Assembly: GCF_006346395.1 (NCBI RefSeq)
Contig: NZ_VDMS01000005.1
Location: 62,001 to 126,000 of the forward strand
Length of the DNA: 64,000 bases
Source of the DNA: Nocardioides plantarum
GTDB lineage: Bacteria; Actinomycetota; Actinomycetes; Propionibacteriales; Nocardioidaceae
Reading direction: 5' to 3'
The notes below the pieces were generated by a model. It saw only the letters and a list, made by a program, of their open reading frames with translations, was not told the origin of the DNA and did not search any database. Position 1 is the stretch's first letter. The number at the start of each line of letters is the position of its first letter. The translations under genes were made by a program, and so were the position numbers. Below are positions 48,643-57,170 of this stretch, piece after piece.

Positions 48643-49878
48643 ATGGCCGAGCACACCGACACCCCTGGATCGGGACACCCGATCGAGGCGTTGCTGTGCT
48701 CGCTGCTGGCCGACCTCCAGGGCGCAGTCGACGTCCCGACCTGGTCGATGGACGAGAAGACCACCACCAGGGTCGTGGGTCTCGCTGCCCGGGTCGCAGC
48801 AGGTGTCGCCGAGCTCGAAGCCCGCTCGATCAACCAGGCCGAGACCCTGGACCTACCCGGTGTCGCGGGGTGCCGCAACACCGCCCGGTGGCTGCGCGTG
48901 ACCACCGGTGTCACCGGGCGCACTGCGAGGGCCAAGGCCAAGCTCGCCAAGGGTCTGGCTGATCTCGAGCCCACGCGCACAGCGACCGCGAGAGGCGAGA
49001 TCCACGCCGAGCAGGCCCAGGTGATCGCCGACCACATGGGGTTGTTGGAGGACGAGAAGGTCTCGACCTACGACCAGGCCCGCGCCGAGACGTTCCTGCT
49101 CGCTGAGGCTGTCGGTGGCCATGACGCCGATGCCCTGGCCACGATGGGGCACGCGATCTGGGAACGCCTGGACCCTGAGGGCGCCGACGAACGCGAGGCC
49201 AAAGCGTTGGAAGCCCAGGAAGAACGAGCCCGACGCAGGACCCGGTTGTCGATGGGCGACGACGGGCAGGGACTGACCCACGGCCGGTTCAGCATCCCCA
49301 CCGCCGCCGCTGATGCGTTCAGAAAGCAGCTCCACGCCCTGGCCGCCCCCAAGCACGTCCGCGCCGAGCACGGGGCCGGGTCCTATGACTGGCAGAAGCC
49401 GTCGGCCGAACGCTTGGGCCAGGCGTTCGTGGACTGGGTCGAGGGCTACGACCCGACCCAGCTCCCCAAGATCGGCGGGCTCGCAGCCAGCGTGATCGCC
49501 ATCGGCGACTACGACCTCCTGCAGGGGAAGATGAAGGCTGCCCAGCTGGAGACCGGCACGAAGATCAGCCCCGCCGAGTACCTCCGCCTGGCCTGCGGCG
49601 CCGGGATCATCCCGGCCTGGATGAACGCCGACGCCGAAGTGTTGGCCCTGGGTAGGAAGCACCGGTTCCACACCCCCGCCCAACGCCTGGCCGCGATCGT
49701 CGAGCAACGCCACTGCCAACACCACAGTGGCTGCGAGGTCCCGGGCTACCTGTGCCACGCCCACCACGACATCCCCTGGGCCCAGGGCGGTGGTACCGAC
49801 CTGAGGACCACGAAGCTCTACTGCCCCTTCCACCACACCCGCGTCCACCAACCCGGCCACGACCCCATGCGCACGTGA
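48643..49878 (+). CDS. DUF222/HNH endonuclease-domain protein (13E12 family)
   Basis: This 411-residue protein has an N-terminal helical DUF222 domain (about 10-300) and a C-terminal HNH-like domain with CQHHSGCEVPGYLCHAHHDI, PWAQGG and YCPFHHTRVH. The middle Asn of HNH (usually in a LN..LLC context) is replaced by T in LRTTKLYC, so nuclease activity is uncertain. The 13E12 family is dispersed in actinobacteria, often in multiple copies per genome, and is thought to be mobile. Flanking inverted repeats upstream fit that idea. No recombinase or transposase adjoins. Confidence 0.85.
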   Translation: MAEHTDTPGSGHPIEALLCSLLADLQGAVDVPTWSMDEKTTTRVVGLAARVAAGVAELEARSINQAETLDLPGVAGCRNTARWLRVTTGVTGRTARAKAKLAKGLADLEPTRTATARGEIHAEQAQVIADHMGLLEDEKVSTYDQARAETFLLAEAVGGHDADALATMGHAIWERLDPEGADEREAKALEAQEERARRRTRLSMGDDGQGLTHGRFSIPTAAADAFRKQLHALAAPKHVRAEHGAGSYDWQKPSAERLGQAFVDWVEGYDPTQLPKIGGLAASVIAIGDYDLLQGKMKAAQLETGTKISPAEYLRLACGAGIIPAWMNADAEVLALGRKHRFHTPAQRLAAIVEQRHCQHHSGCEVPGYLCHAHHDIPWAQGGGTDLRTTKLYCPFHHTRVHQPGHDPMRT

Positions 49879-50053
49879 CGGGCGGTCTTGCCCAGCGCCG
49901 AGGTCCCGGACATGGCAGCCGCGCCAGCCGACCGGTGACGTACGAGTCCGGTGTGCCCGCTGCTGTCGAGGGATCGAGCGCTTGGTGCTGTCCTGCAGCT
50001 GCTCCGCCTCCGCCCAGCCTGGGTGGATGACACGGAGATGGCGTGAAGCCCGT

Positions 50054-51508
50054 TCAGCAGGTCACGACAGAAGTGACTGCCCAGCTGCCGTTGGCCCACC
50101 GGGTCAACGCGATGACTCGCGTCGTCTGTCCGCCCGTGCCCACTGTTGCGAGCGCCTCATCGTCGGACTCGCGCGGGGCGACTACGGCACCCGGGTATCG
50201 CGCCAATGCCTCCGCCAACGAGACGCCGGCAGGCGGCGTGTGTCGGCCCACCCACCGCTCCTGACCGGTAGCAACACCATCAGGACACAGCGGCCCAGCA
50301 CTCGGAGCCTGGCTGCCCGGCTCGGGGCCCTTCTCCGGCTCGATCGGCACCGTCCTCGTCCGGCCGTCCTGGGTGACCTGGAGCTCGGTGGGTGCCTCGA
50401 TGAGGCCGCTGATGGAGAAGACCGCGTGGGAGGCCGAGAACCCGGAGCAGAAGCCGGCGTCAGGGAACGCCGACTCGGACAGGCTGAGGTCGAGGACCGA
50501 GCCCGCCATGCTGGCGCGAGCGGCGACAGGTGGGCAACCGTCGTAGACCGCCGTGGTCGTGTAGGCGACCGTGCCCCGCGTTCCATGCCATCGAGCAGAA
50601 CCCGGAGCCAGGTCCGAGTCGTCGGAGGACGCCCGGTCAACCATGCTCACGTCGAGCTCGTCTGTCGCGGGGCTCTGCTGGGGGAGAAGGGTGATGGTGT
50701 CGCCCACACGGATCGGGCTACCCGCGTCTGGCTCGGTCCTGACGGGCTGGGCGACGACATGGGCGATCAGGGAGTCGTCGACTGCGAACCCGGCCCCCTC
50801 CAGGACGGCGGTACGGGCCATCGGGGTGTCGTTCCACTGGCCGAACGGGACGGTGGTCCAGCCGTCGGGGAGCACCCTGGCGGTGTCGAGGATGCGTTCA
50901 GTCTGCTCGAGGGCATCGTGAGACGTGGACTGGACCTGCACCCTCACGCCTTGGTCGGGAAAGTTCTTGGCGGCGCGGCAGGTCGGTCTGGCGCTGCCGT
51001 CGCAGTCGGTGCCCTCGCGCGGCGACCCGGACGATGCATCCAGAGCGATGAGGCGAACACTCGCCACCTCGGTGTCGTGCCCGTAGCAGTCGATGGCGGC
51101 ATCGCTCCCGTTGAGCACGACGCCGGGGGATCCGTCGCCGCAGGGCGAGTTCACGACAGGCCAGTCGACGGGGACCGCGACCACGAGGCTGTTCATGCCG
51201 ACCCACTTGCTGCCCGTGGCGGGCCCCGGGACCGGCGGCGTCTCGGACATGCCCGACCTGTCGGCTGCATCGACGCTGCCGGGATGGGTCCGGCTGCTGC
51301 CTGCGGTGGCGACGGAGACGCCAGCAACGATGATCGCGACTGCGAGAACGCTGCTGATGATGGTGCGGTCTCGACGACGACGGGCACGCGCTGCTCTCAC
51401 GACACGAGCGGCATCGAATGGTGCCACGTCGATGGTGCGTGATGCACGGGTCAGTGCGCCGACGCGCGGGTCGTCCGCGGCGGGCTCGCTCTCGGGGTCG
51501 TCGGTCAT
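50054..51508 (-). CDS. Membrane-anchored protein paired with SigE-family sigma factor
   Basis: This 484-residue protein has a short cytosolic N-terminus, a transmembrane helix (about 50-72, IISSVLAVAIIVAGVSVATAG) and a large extracytoplasmic region with several Cys that may form disulfides. The start overlaps the stop of the sigma factor (ATGA). Its placement and single membrane pass match sigma-linked regulatory proteins, but it lacks a clear zinc anti-sigma HxxxCxxC motif. It may be a sensor or regulator of that sigma factor, or merely its target. Confidence 0.6.
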   Translation of the reverse strand: MTDDPESEPAADDPRVGALTRASRTIDVAPFDAARVVRAARARRRRDRTIISSVLAVAIIVAGVSVATAGSSRTHPGSVDAADRSGMSETPPVPGPATGSKWVGMNSLVVAVPVDWPVVNSPCGDGSPGVVLNGSDAAIDCYGHDTEVASVRLIALDASSGSPREGTDCDGSARPTCRAAKNFPDQGVRVQVQSTSHDALEQTERILDTARVLPDGWTTVPFGQWNDTPMARTAVLEGAGFAVDDSLIAHVVAQPVRTEPDAGSPIRVGDTITLLPQQSPATDELDVSMVDRASSDDSDLAPGSARWHGTRGTVAYTTTAVYDGCPPVAARASMAGSVLDLSLSESAFPDAGFCSGFSASHAVFSISGLIEAPTELQVTQDGRTRTVPIEPEKGPEPGSQAPSAGPLCPDGVATGQERWVGRHTPPAGVSLAEALARYPGAVVAPRESDDEALATVGTGGQTTRVIALTRWANGSWAVTSVVTC

Positions 51509-52011
51509 GGCTCGTCTCCTGCAAGGTCGGTGAAGTCGGCGGGGTTGAGGGCGGCGAGGGCACGCGAGGTCCGGCTCTTGACGGTGCCCACGGCGACCCC
51601 GAGCACGTCCGCGGTGGCCCGCTCGGTGAGGTCTGCGACGTAGCGCAGGACGAGCACCTGCTGCTGCTCGCGGGGCAGCCTTCGCAGGGCGGTCGTCACG
51701 GCGTGGCGAAGAACCACCGTGGCCGTGTGGTCATCGGTGTGGCTGTCCGGGACGTCCTCGGTCGGCTGCTCCCCGTGCCACCTGCGACGGCGGTTGGTGG
51801 AGAGCGTGTTGACCATGACCCGGTAGACGTAGGCGTCCGGCTCCGTGGCTTGGCTGACCCTCTTCCAATGCGACCACGTCTTCACGAGGGCTGCCTGTGC
51901 CAGGTCCTCGGCGTCCTGCTGAGAGCACCCCAGGAGCACCGCGGCACGCACCAACGACGCCCAGCGCCCCGAGGCGTAGGCGGTGAAGTCGGCGTCGCGG
52001 TCTCTCCTCAC
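51505..52011 (-). CDS. SigE-family RNA polymerase sigma-70-type factor
   Basis: This 168-residue ECF-like sigma factor has region 2 (FTAYASGRWASLVRAAVLLGCSQQDAEDLAQAALVKTWSHW) and region 4 (LRRLPREQQQVLVLRYVADLTERATADVLGVAVGTVKSRTSRAL). It lacks regions 1 and 3, as usual for SigE-family ECF proteins of actinobacteria. It directs RNA polymerase to a stress-type promoter set. It is first in a two-gene operon with the membrane-anchored protein, and overlaps it (ATGA). Confidence 0.9.
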   Translation of the reverse strand: MRRDRDADFTAYASGRWASLVRAAVLLGCSQQDAEDLAQAALVKTWSHWKRVSQATEPDAYVYRVMVNTLSTNRRRRWHGEQPTEDVPDSHTDDHTATVVLRHAVTTALRRLPREQQQVLVLRYVADLTERATADVLGVAVGTVKSRTSRALAALNPADFTDLAGDEP

Positions 52012-52113
52012 ACTTGGAAGACAACACGGCGTCGCGCAAAGGTTCCGGGCGACGGATCCGTCTCAGCGCACCCGGTCTGCGGTCACGCACCGTGGCGAGT
52101 CGGGCCGCCGACG

Positions 52114-52509
52114 TCAGCGACGGTGGCGCGGAGCCTCGCGACTCAGGTAGCGGACCGGCGTGCCGAGGGACTCCGCGAAGGCGATCTCCCGTCGGGTCGA
52201 CTCGCCCACGTAGCCGCCGGGGTCGACGACGTACACCTCGTCGGCCATGCGGACCTTCTGCAGGTGCACGTCGCCCAGCCGCGTCCTGAGGTCGTCGGCG
52301 TCGGTGGTCCAGTCGTAGCCCGGCAGGTCGGGGAGGCTGAACATGCCGAGGCTGAGGACGACGTGACCGTCCATCGTCAATCGCTGGTTGACCTCCGCGA
52401 ACTCGGCCTCGAACCTGGTCGAGCCGCAGAGCGTGATGACCTTCGGCCCGACCTGCGCCGTCTGCGCCCCCTGCTGGTCCTTCACGGGGTCCTTCATGGG
52501 GTCCGTCAT
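52114..52509 (-). CDS. Nucleoside 2-deoxyribosyltransferase-like protein
   Basis: This 131-residue protein has a charged N-terminus (DPMKDPVKDQQ), then VITLCGSTRFEAEFAEVNQRLTMDGHVVLSLGMF, MADEVYVVDPGGYVGESTRREIAFAESLGTPVRYL. This is the fold and motif order of the small nucleoside 2-deoxyribosyltransferase-like proteins common in actinobacteria and their phages. The E in GESTRREI sits at the usual catalytic place. It could exchange bases on deoxynucleosides, or be a nucleotide-binding relative. Confidence 0.72.
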   Translation of the reverse strand: MTDPMKDPVKDQQGAQTAQVGPKVITLCGSTRFEAEFAEVNQRLTMDGHVVLSLGMFSLPDLPGYDWTTDADDLRTRLGDVHLQKVRMADEVYVVDPGGYVGESTRREIAFAESLGTPVRYLSREAPRHRR

Positions 52510-52550
52510 CGGTGGACGCCCAGGAGGAGTCGATCGGGCCTACGCCTCAG

Positions 52551-53240
52551 CTAGATGCAGGTGTTGGAGCCGACCATGTAGCCGGGCATCGGGACCTCGA
52601 GCGTGCAGACCCCGACGACGACAGCGACGTTGAGCGCGAGCACGGCGAGACGGCCGGCGAGGTGCCCGCGGGCTCGCGGGTCCGGCAGCAGCCGGCCGAG
52701 CCCGAGCAGCACGCTGAGGACGAGTGCGGCGGCCAGGGAGGCGAACGCGGCCACCGGGCTGCCGAACGACGGCACCAGGGACACGGGGTGGTCGGCGCGG
52801 GCCGCGTCGAGGACGGTCAGGGCGATCCACGCGCGGGCAGCCCACCAGATCGGTCCCAGCTCTCGTACGACGTCCCAGGTCGCGGCACTCCACGGCCGCG
52901 AGCCGACCACCTGGAGGAAACCGGCGCGGCAGGCGTCGAGGGTCGCCTCGACGCCGACCACCTGCGGGAGCTGAGGTAGTGCCAGGCGACGGGTGGTCGC
53001 CTCGGGCAGCCCGGCCGCGAGACGCAGCTCGGCGGCGTAGGCGCGCGGGTCGTCGAGGTCGACCCCGCCGGCCCAGCCGGCACTGCCGTACGGCTCGGCG
53101 AGCTGGTCTGCGAGGTCGGCCTCGAGACCGCCGGTGAGGTCGTCGCGCTCCTCGTCGGTCAGGCCCGTGAGGTGGGCCCGGACCTGGTCGACGAACGCGG
53201 CGATCTCGTGCTCGGTGGGGCGTGGGGCGGTCGTGGTCAC
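52551..53240 (-). CDS. HAAS-like/permease-associated membrane protein
   Basis: This 229-residue protein has an N-terminal helical domain (about 10-70; HEIAAFVDQVRAHLTGLTDEERDDLTGGLEADL), similar to the HAAS signaling domain. Three transmembrane segments follow, about 120-140, 157-180 and 196-216. It is coupled (ATGA-type) to the PadR gene, the usual actinobacterial and firmicute arrangement in which a PadR repressor controls an HAAS-domain membrane protein. A role in membrane stress signalling is likely. Confidence 0.78.
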   Translation of the reverse strand: MTTTAPRPTEHEIAAFVDQVRAHLTGLTDEERDDLTGGLEADLADQLAEPYGSAGWAGGVDLDDPRAYAAELRLAAGLPEATTRRLALPQLPQVVGVEATLDACRAGFLQVVGSRPWSAATWDVVRELGPIWWAARAWIALTVLDAARADHPVSLVPSFGSPVAAFASLAAALVLSVLLGLGRLLPDPRARGHLAGRLAVLALNVAVVVGVCTLEVPMPGYMVGSNTCI

Positions 53241-53578
53241 GGGCGGGCTCCCTGGGGTCGGGTGGGGTCGAGGATGTCGGTGACGGTCTGGCTGAACGTG
53301 GCCCAGTCCTTGGTCTGACGCGCGAGCTGGTCGCGACCGGCGGGGGTCATGCCGTAGTACTTGCGGTGGGGCCCCTCCTCGGACGGCACGACGTACGACG
53401 TCAGGGCGCCGGCCGCGTAGAGGCGACGCAGCGTCCCGTAGACCGAGGCGTCGCCGACGTCGGTGAGTCCCGCCGTCCGCAGCCGACGCAGCACGTCGTA
53501 GCCGTAGCCGTCCTCGTCGGCGATGACCGCCAGGACCGTGAGGTCGAGCACTCCCTTGAGGAGCTGCGTGCTGTCCAT
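53237..53578 (-). CDS. PadR-family transcriptional regulator
   Basis: This 113-residue PadR protein has LLKGVLDLTVLAVIADEDGYGYDVLRRL (winged-helix start), GDASVYGTLRRLYAAGAL (recognition helix) and EEGPHRKYYGMTPAGRDQL (wing). It represses in the absence of ligand. Start ATG 53578 is chosen over 53599, because 53599 falls in the palindrome at 53589-53609, which is the likely operator. Its stop overlaps the HAAS-like gene start. Confidence 0.87.
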   Translation of the reverse strand: MDSTQLLKGVLDLTVLAVIADEDGYGYDVLRRLRTAGLTDVGDASVYGTLRRLYAAGALTSYVVPSEEGPHRKYYGMTPAGRDQLARQTKDWATFSQTVTDILDPTRPQGARP

Positions 53579-53588
53579 GCGGTGCACG

Positions 53589-53609
53589 TTAGTGCGCAAT
53601 GCGCATTAG
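53589..53609. promoter_or_regulatory. PadR-type operator
   Basis: TTAGTGCGCA and TGCGCATTAG (8 of 10 complementary) lie around A53599, 11 bp upstream of the padR start. It is the only palindrome in the short divergent promoter shared with the phospholipase D-like gene. Confidence 0.55.
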
Positions 53610-53676
53610 TCCGCGGAGCGTAGGTGCGCGTGTCGCGGCAGGTCGCCCGGCGCCGAGCCCGTGCCAAGGTGGGGGC

Positions 53677-55263
53677 ATGCCTGTCGACCCCAGCCGGTGG
53701 CTGCTGTCCCAACGTGAGCGCGCCAACCCGTGGACCCGCCTCGACGACGGACACCGGGGCCAGCAGGCCTGGTCGGAGGGCAACGAGGTGCGTCCGCTGG
53801 TGCACGGGGCGACGTACTTCGCGGAGCTGCACGACCGGATCGAGGCCACGCAGCCCGGCGACCTGGTGCTCTTCACCGACTGGCAGGGCGACGCCGACCA
53901 GCGGCTGACCGACCAGCCGGGCAGCGAGGTGACCGAGGTGCTCGGGCGGGCCGACGAGCGCGGAGTCGACGTACGCGGGCTGATCTGGCGCTCGCACAGC
54001 AGCGCCGCCGGGTTCACCTCGCGCGAGAACGCCGCGCTCGGGCGGGCGCTCCAGAAGCGCGGTGTCGAGGCGATCCTCGACATGCGGGTGCGGATGGCTG
54101 GCTCGCACCACCAGAAGATGGTGGTGATCCGCTACCGCGACGACCCGAGCCGCGACATCGCGTTCGTCGGCGGCATCGACCTGGCCCACTCGCGCCGCGA
54201 CGACCGCGACCACGGCGGCGACCCGCAGGCGCTCGACGTGATGCCCGACGAGTACGGCGACACCCCGCCCTGGCACGACATCCAGGCCGCCATCAGCGGG
54301 CCGGCCGTGTACGACGTCGAGACGGTGTTCCGCGAGCGCTGGGAGGACCCCACCACGCTGCGGCGCAGCCCGATCATCCTGACCCGCGACCGGCTCCGCG
54401 GGCTCGACACGACCCCCGACCCGCTGCCGGCCCAGGCGCCGCCGCCCCCACCGGTCGAGGGCGGCACCCACGTCGTCCAGCTGCTGCGGACCTATCCCGA
54501 CCTGCGCAACGGGCGCGACTACGCCTTCGCCAACGGCGGCGAGCGCAGCGTGGCGCGCGGCTACACCAAGGCGGTCGAGCAGGCGCAGCGGCTCGTCTAC
54601 GTCGAGGACCAGTACCTCTGGGGCAACCAGGTCGGCGGCGTCTTCACCGAGGCGCTGCGGACCAACACCGACCTGCAGGTCGTGGCCGTGGTGCCGCTGC
54701 ACCCCGACGTCGGCGGGATCAACCGGCTCGCCCAGCTCGAGGGGCGCCGTCGCGCGATGACCGCGATGGCCGAGGCGGCGCCCGGCCGGGTCGCCGTCTA
54801 CGGCATCGAGAACGAGGCCGGCACCCCGATCTACGTGCACGCCAAGACCTGCCTCGTCGACGACACCTGGGCCACCATCGGCTCCGACAACTTCAACCGC
54901 CGCTCGTGGACCCATGACTCCGAGCTGTCGGCCGTCGTCGTCGACACCGCCGACACCGCCGACACCTACGCGCGGCGCCTGCGCCTGACCCTCGCCGCCG
55001 AGCACCTCGGCCGTGCTCCCGACGCCCCGATGGACGACTGCGTCGACCCGGCCGACATGGTCCGGGTCTACGCCGAGACCGCCGCCGCCCTCGATGCCTG
55101 GTACGACGGGGGTCGACAGGGCCCACGCCCGCCCGGACGCCTGCGCCGCCTGCAGCCCCCCGAGCTGAGCCGGGTCGAGCGCGCCCTGGTGACGCCGGTC
55201 TACCTCTGGGCGCACGACCCCGACGGCCGGCCCGCGCCGCTGCGGCGGCGCGGGGAGTTCTGA
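53677..55263 (+). CDS. Phospholipase D-like protein
   Basis: This 528-residue protein contains two HKD motifs. The first is SHHQKMVVI (near 147), where the usual Asp after HxK-x4 is replaced by Arg. The second is VHAKTCLVDD (near 388), with TIGSDNFNRRS following. Phospholipase D enzymes hydrolyse or transfer phosphodiester groups of lipids or nucleic acids. The imperfect first motif is often seen in large actinobacterial members. There is no signal peptide. It is divergent from the PadR/HAAS pair. Confidence 0.87.
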   Translation: MPVDPSRWLLSQRERANPWTRLDDGHRGQQAWSEGNEVRPLVHGATYFAELHDRIEATQPGDLVLFTDWQGDADQRLTDQPGSEVTEVLGRADERGVDVRGLIWRSHSSAAGFTSRENAALGRALQKRGVEAILDMRVRMAGSHHQKMVVIRYRDDPSRDIAFVGGIDLAHSRRDDRDHGGDPQALDVMPDEYGDTPPWHDIQAAISGPAVYDVETVFRERWEDPTTLRRSPIILTRDRLRGLDTTPDPLPAQAPPPPPVEGGTHVVQLLRTYPDLRNGRDYAFANGGERSVARGYTKAVEQAQRLVYVEDQYLWGNQVGGVFTEALRTNTDLQVVAVVPLHPDVGGINRLAQLEGRRRAMTAMAEAAPGRVAVYGIENEAGTPIYVHAKTCLVDDTWATIGSDNFNRRSWTHDSELSAVVVDTADTADTYARRLRLTLAAEHLGRAPDAPMDDCVDPADMVRVYAETAAALDAWYDGGRQGPRPPGRLRRLQPPELSRVERALVTPVYLWAHDPDGRPAPLRRRGEF

Positions 55264-55275
55264 GGCTCGACCGCC

Positions 55276-55497
55276 TCAGCGACCGCGGTTGCGCGGGTGG
55301 TCGCGCGCCTGCCGCTCGTTGCCGTGCTTGTAGTTGCCGGTCACGCGGGCCATCAGCTCCTGCGGGTCGTCGTCCTCGATCTCGGCGAGGAACTGTCGCG
55401 CCCGCGCCCCGCGCAGCACGGTGGCACGCCGCCCCGCGTGGGTGATGACGACCGTGTCGCCGACGACGTCGTAGGCGAAACCGGTGGGGGTGCCCAT
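55276..55497 (-). CDS. Small hypothetical protein
   Basis: This 73-residue protein has a strand-rich core (FAYDVVGDTVVITHAGRRATVLRG) followed by a helix (ARQFLAEIEDDDPQELMARVTGNYKHGNERQAR) with a basic tail. I do not recognise its family, but similar short proteins with a KHGNER-type end occur in actinobacteria. It is the ATG-start part of a longer frame whose upstream half looks like a sigma-factor remnant. Confidence 0.65.
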   Translation of the reverse strand: MGTPTGFAYDVVGDTVVITHAGRRATVLRGARARQFLAEIEDDDPQELMARVTGNYKHGNERQARDHPRNRGR

Positions 55498-55599
55498 GGC
55501 GGCATCCTCCCCGAGCCCGGCCCCCGTGGGCGAACGGTTAGCGGGAGACGGCGACCCGTACGGACGCCCCGGGCTCCACGATCGTGCCGGGCCGGGGGT

Positions 55600-55734
55600 C
55601 CACGGCGCGGCCACCAGCGTCCGCAGCGCGCGGAGGCCGTCGCGGATCAGCAGCTGCGCCGATCCCAGGCCGAGCAGCCGAGCGACCTCGGCGTGGGTGT
55701 AGCCACCGCCGTAGGCCAGGTCGGCCGCCTCACC
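55600..55734 (-). pseudogene. Sigma-70 region 4-like fragment
   Basis: The frame carries GEAADLAYGGGYTHAEVARL and then LGLGSAQLLIRDGLRALR, a good match to region 4.2 of ECF sigma factors (Y/F-x-E-V-A-x-L-L-G-x-IRDGLRRLR). No start codon or region 2 precedes it in this frame; it begins inside the EcsC gene and continues toward the small protein at 55497. It is probably a remnant of a sigma factor gene truncated by rearrangement. Confidence 0.5.
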
Positions 55735-56434
55735 CCACGTGGGCGACCCTGTCGGCCCGGGGGAGGTCGCGAGCCGCGTCGCGGCCCAGCCGCTTCGTGG
55801 CGCGGGCGTCGGAGGCGGCGCCGACGACCCCACCGAACAACGGGATCCGCTTGCCGACCATCGTGGCCAGCTGCTTGCCGCCGAGGAAGCCGACCAGGGT
55901 CGCGGCGACCTGGGCCGCCACGCGCTCGACGGTCTCCGGGCCGTGGTCGGCGCCCTTGACCAGCCAGCGGGCGTTGCCGGGCAGCTCGCCCTTGCGGACC
56001 AGCCGCTCGGTCTGGTCGTGCCCGAGGAGGGTGGTCAGGACGGCCGCGTGCACGTCGAGGTCGTCGAGGTCGTGGCCGTAGAGGTGGGCGATCGCGGCGT
56101 GCAGGCGCAGCTGCACCATCACCAGGCCCGTCACGTTGGCCGGGACCGAGACGACCATCGTGACCAGGCCGCCGATGTTGGTCACGAAGCCCTGGGCGCC
56201 GGACAGCCGCGTGTGCGAGCGGATCAGGGCCTCGACCGCACGGTCGACGTCACCGCCGGCGCCGGAGAGGGCCTTGCCGGCGACCGTCGTGGCACTGTCG
56301 AAGGGCCCGGTGCCGGCGATGGCACGGCTCAGCACCCGCTCCAGGAACCCCGAGGTGAGGCCCGGTGCGATCTTGCCGATGCGGGGCGCGGCGAACATGC
56401 CTCCGCGCTTGGCGACTGATCCGAGGAATCCCAT
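55730..56434 (-). CDS. EcsC-family protein
   Basis: This 234-residue protein matches the EcsC family: an N-terminal GLTSGFLERVLSRAI, a hydrophobic central region (TNIGGLVTMVVSVPANVTGLVMVQLRLHAAIAHLYG) and GGVVGAASDARATKRLG at the end. EcsC is associated with ABC-exporter or protease-related functions in some bacteria, but its role here is unknown. Central helices are apolar enough to associate with the membrane. Confidence 0.82.
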   Translation of the reverse strand: MGFLGSVAKRGGMFAAPRIGKIAPGLTSGFLERVLSRAIAGTGPFDSATTVAGKALSGAGGDVDRAVEALIRSHTRLSGAQGFVTNIGGLVTMVVSVPANVTGLVMVQLRLHAAIAHLYGHDLDDLDVHAAVLTTLLGHDQTERLVRKGELPGNARWLVKGADHGPETVERVAAQVAATLVGFLGGKQLATMVGKRIPLFGGVVGAASDARATKRLGRDAARDLPRADRVAHVG

Positions 56435-56500
56435 GGAGACAGCCTGTCCGAGGCCTCCCCGCGGCTGTTCACCCCGACAGTCGAGCGGGCGGGGGCCCGC

Positions 56501-56719
56501 TCACCAGAACAGGCGCGTCTCGGACCCGCCGACGTCGAACGTGCAGGTGGTGCCCGGCGGCGCCCACGACCACGACTGGGTGACGTACGTCGCGCCGCGA
56601 CGGTCGGCCTCGTCGGAGCAGCGGCTCTCGGCGGTCCGGCCGCTGACGAACCGGGCACCGAGCACGCCGACGACCAGCACCGCGGCGACCAGGACCACGA
56701 CGTACGACGTCCTCCGCAT
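56501..56719 (-). CDS. Small membrane-anchored protein with extracytoplasmic Cys pair
   Basis: This 72-residue protein starts with a hydrophobic segment (about 5-24, SYVVVLVAAVLVVGVLGARF) and has an outer domain with Cys34 and Cys59 that could form a disulfide (ESRCSDEADRRG and PPGTTCTFDVG). It is a typical small exported or anchored protein of unknown role. There is no operon partner. Confidence 0.65.
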   Translation of the reverse strand: MRRTSYVVVLVAAVLVVGVLGARFVSGRTAESRCSDEADRRGATYVTQSWSWAPPGTTCTFDVGGSETRLFW

Positions 56720-56742
56720 CGGGCCATCATACCGTCCCCCGG

Positions 56743-57075
56743 TCAGAGGAACGGCCGGACCTCGGTCTTGCGGTGGCAGGCGCGCGAGCCCTCGGCGCCC
56801 AGCCGGAGCGCGACGTCGAGGTCAGCGGCCTCGACGACCCAGAAGCCGGCGAGGTACTCCTTGGTCTCCACGAACGGACCGTCGGTGACGATCGGCCTCT
56901 CGCCGCGGTGGTCGATCGTCGTGGCCGGGTCGGGCGACCCGAGGCCCCCGGCGAACACCCAGTGGCCGTCGGCCCTGAGCGTGTCGTTGAACGCATCGAC
57001 CGCCGCCTCCTGCGTCGGGGTCTCGGGGCCGGTGCCGTCGTCGATCACGGAAATCAGGTACTGCACGGGGACCAT
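56743..57075 (-). CDS. YCII-domain (DGPF) protein
   Basis: This 110-residue protein has the family pattern VQYLISVIDD, TLRADGHWVFAGGLGSPD, DGPFVETKEYLAGFWVVEAADLDVAL and a short C-terminus. The DGPF segment is the hallmark of YCII-related actinobacterial proteins, often located near SigE-type sigma factors. The family fold is ferredoxin-like and its function is uncertain. The ATG at 57075 fits the first strand. Confidence 0.83.
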   Translation of the reverse strand: MVPVQYLISVIDDGTGPETPTQEAAVDAFNDTLRADGHWVFAGGLGSPDPATTIDHRGERPIVTDGPFVETKEYLAGFWVVEAADLDVALRLGAEGSRACHRKTEVRPFL

Positions 57076-57170
57076 CTCCTGTCGGTCGAGGCCCTCGGAC
57101 GGGGGCCCGTTCACCTGGACGACGAACGCGGCGGCCGCGATACGACATCCCGTCCCGCACCGCCGGCGGC

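Noticed and set aside
49879..50053. Possible small gene or RNA between the HNH gene and the sigma-linked membrane gene.
   Set aside because: No clear start, structure or conservation signal could be seen by eye.
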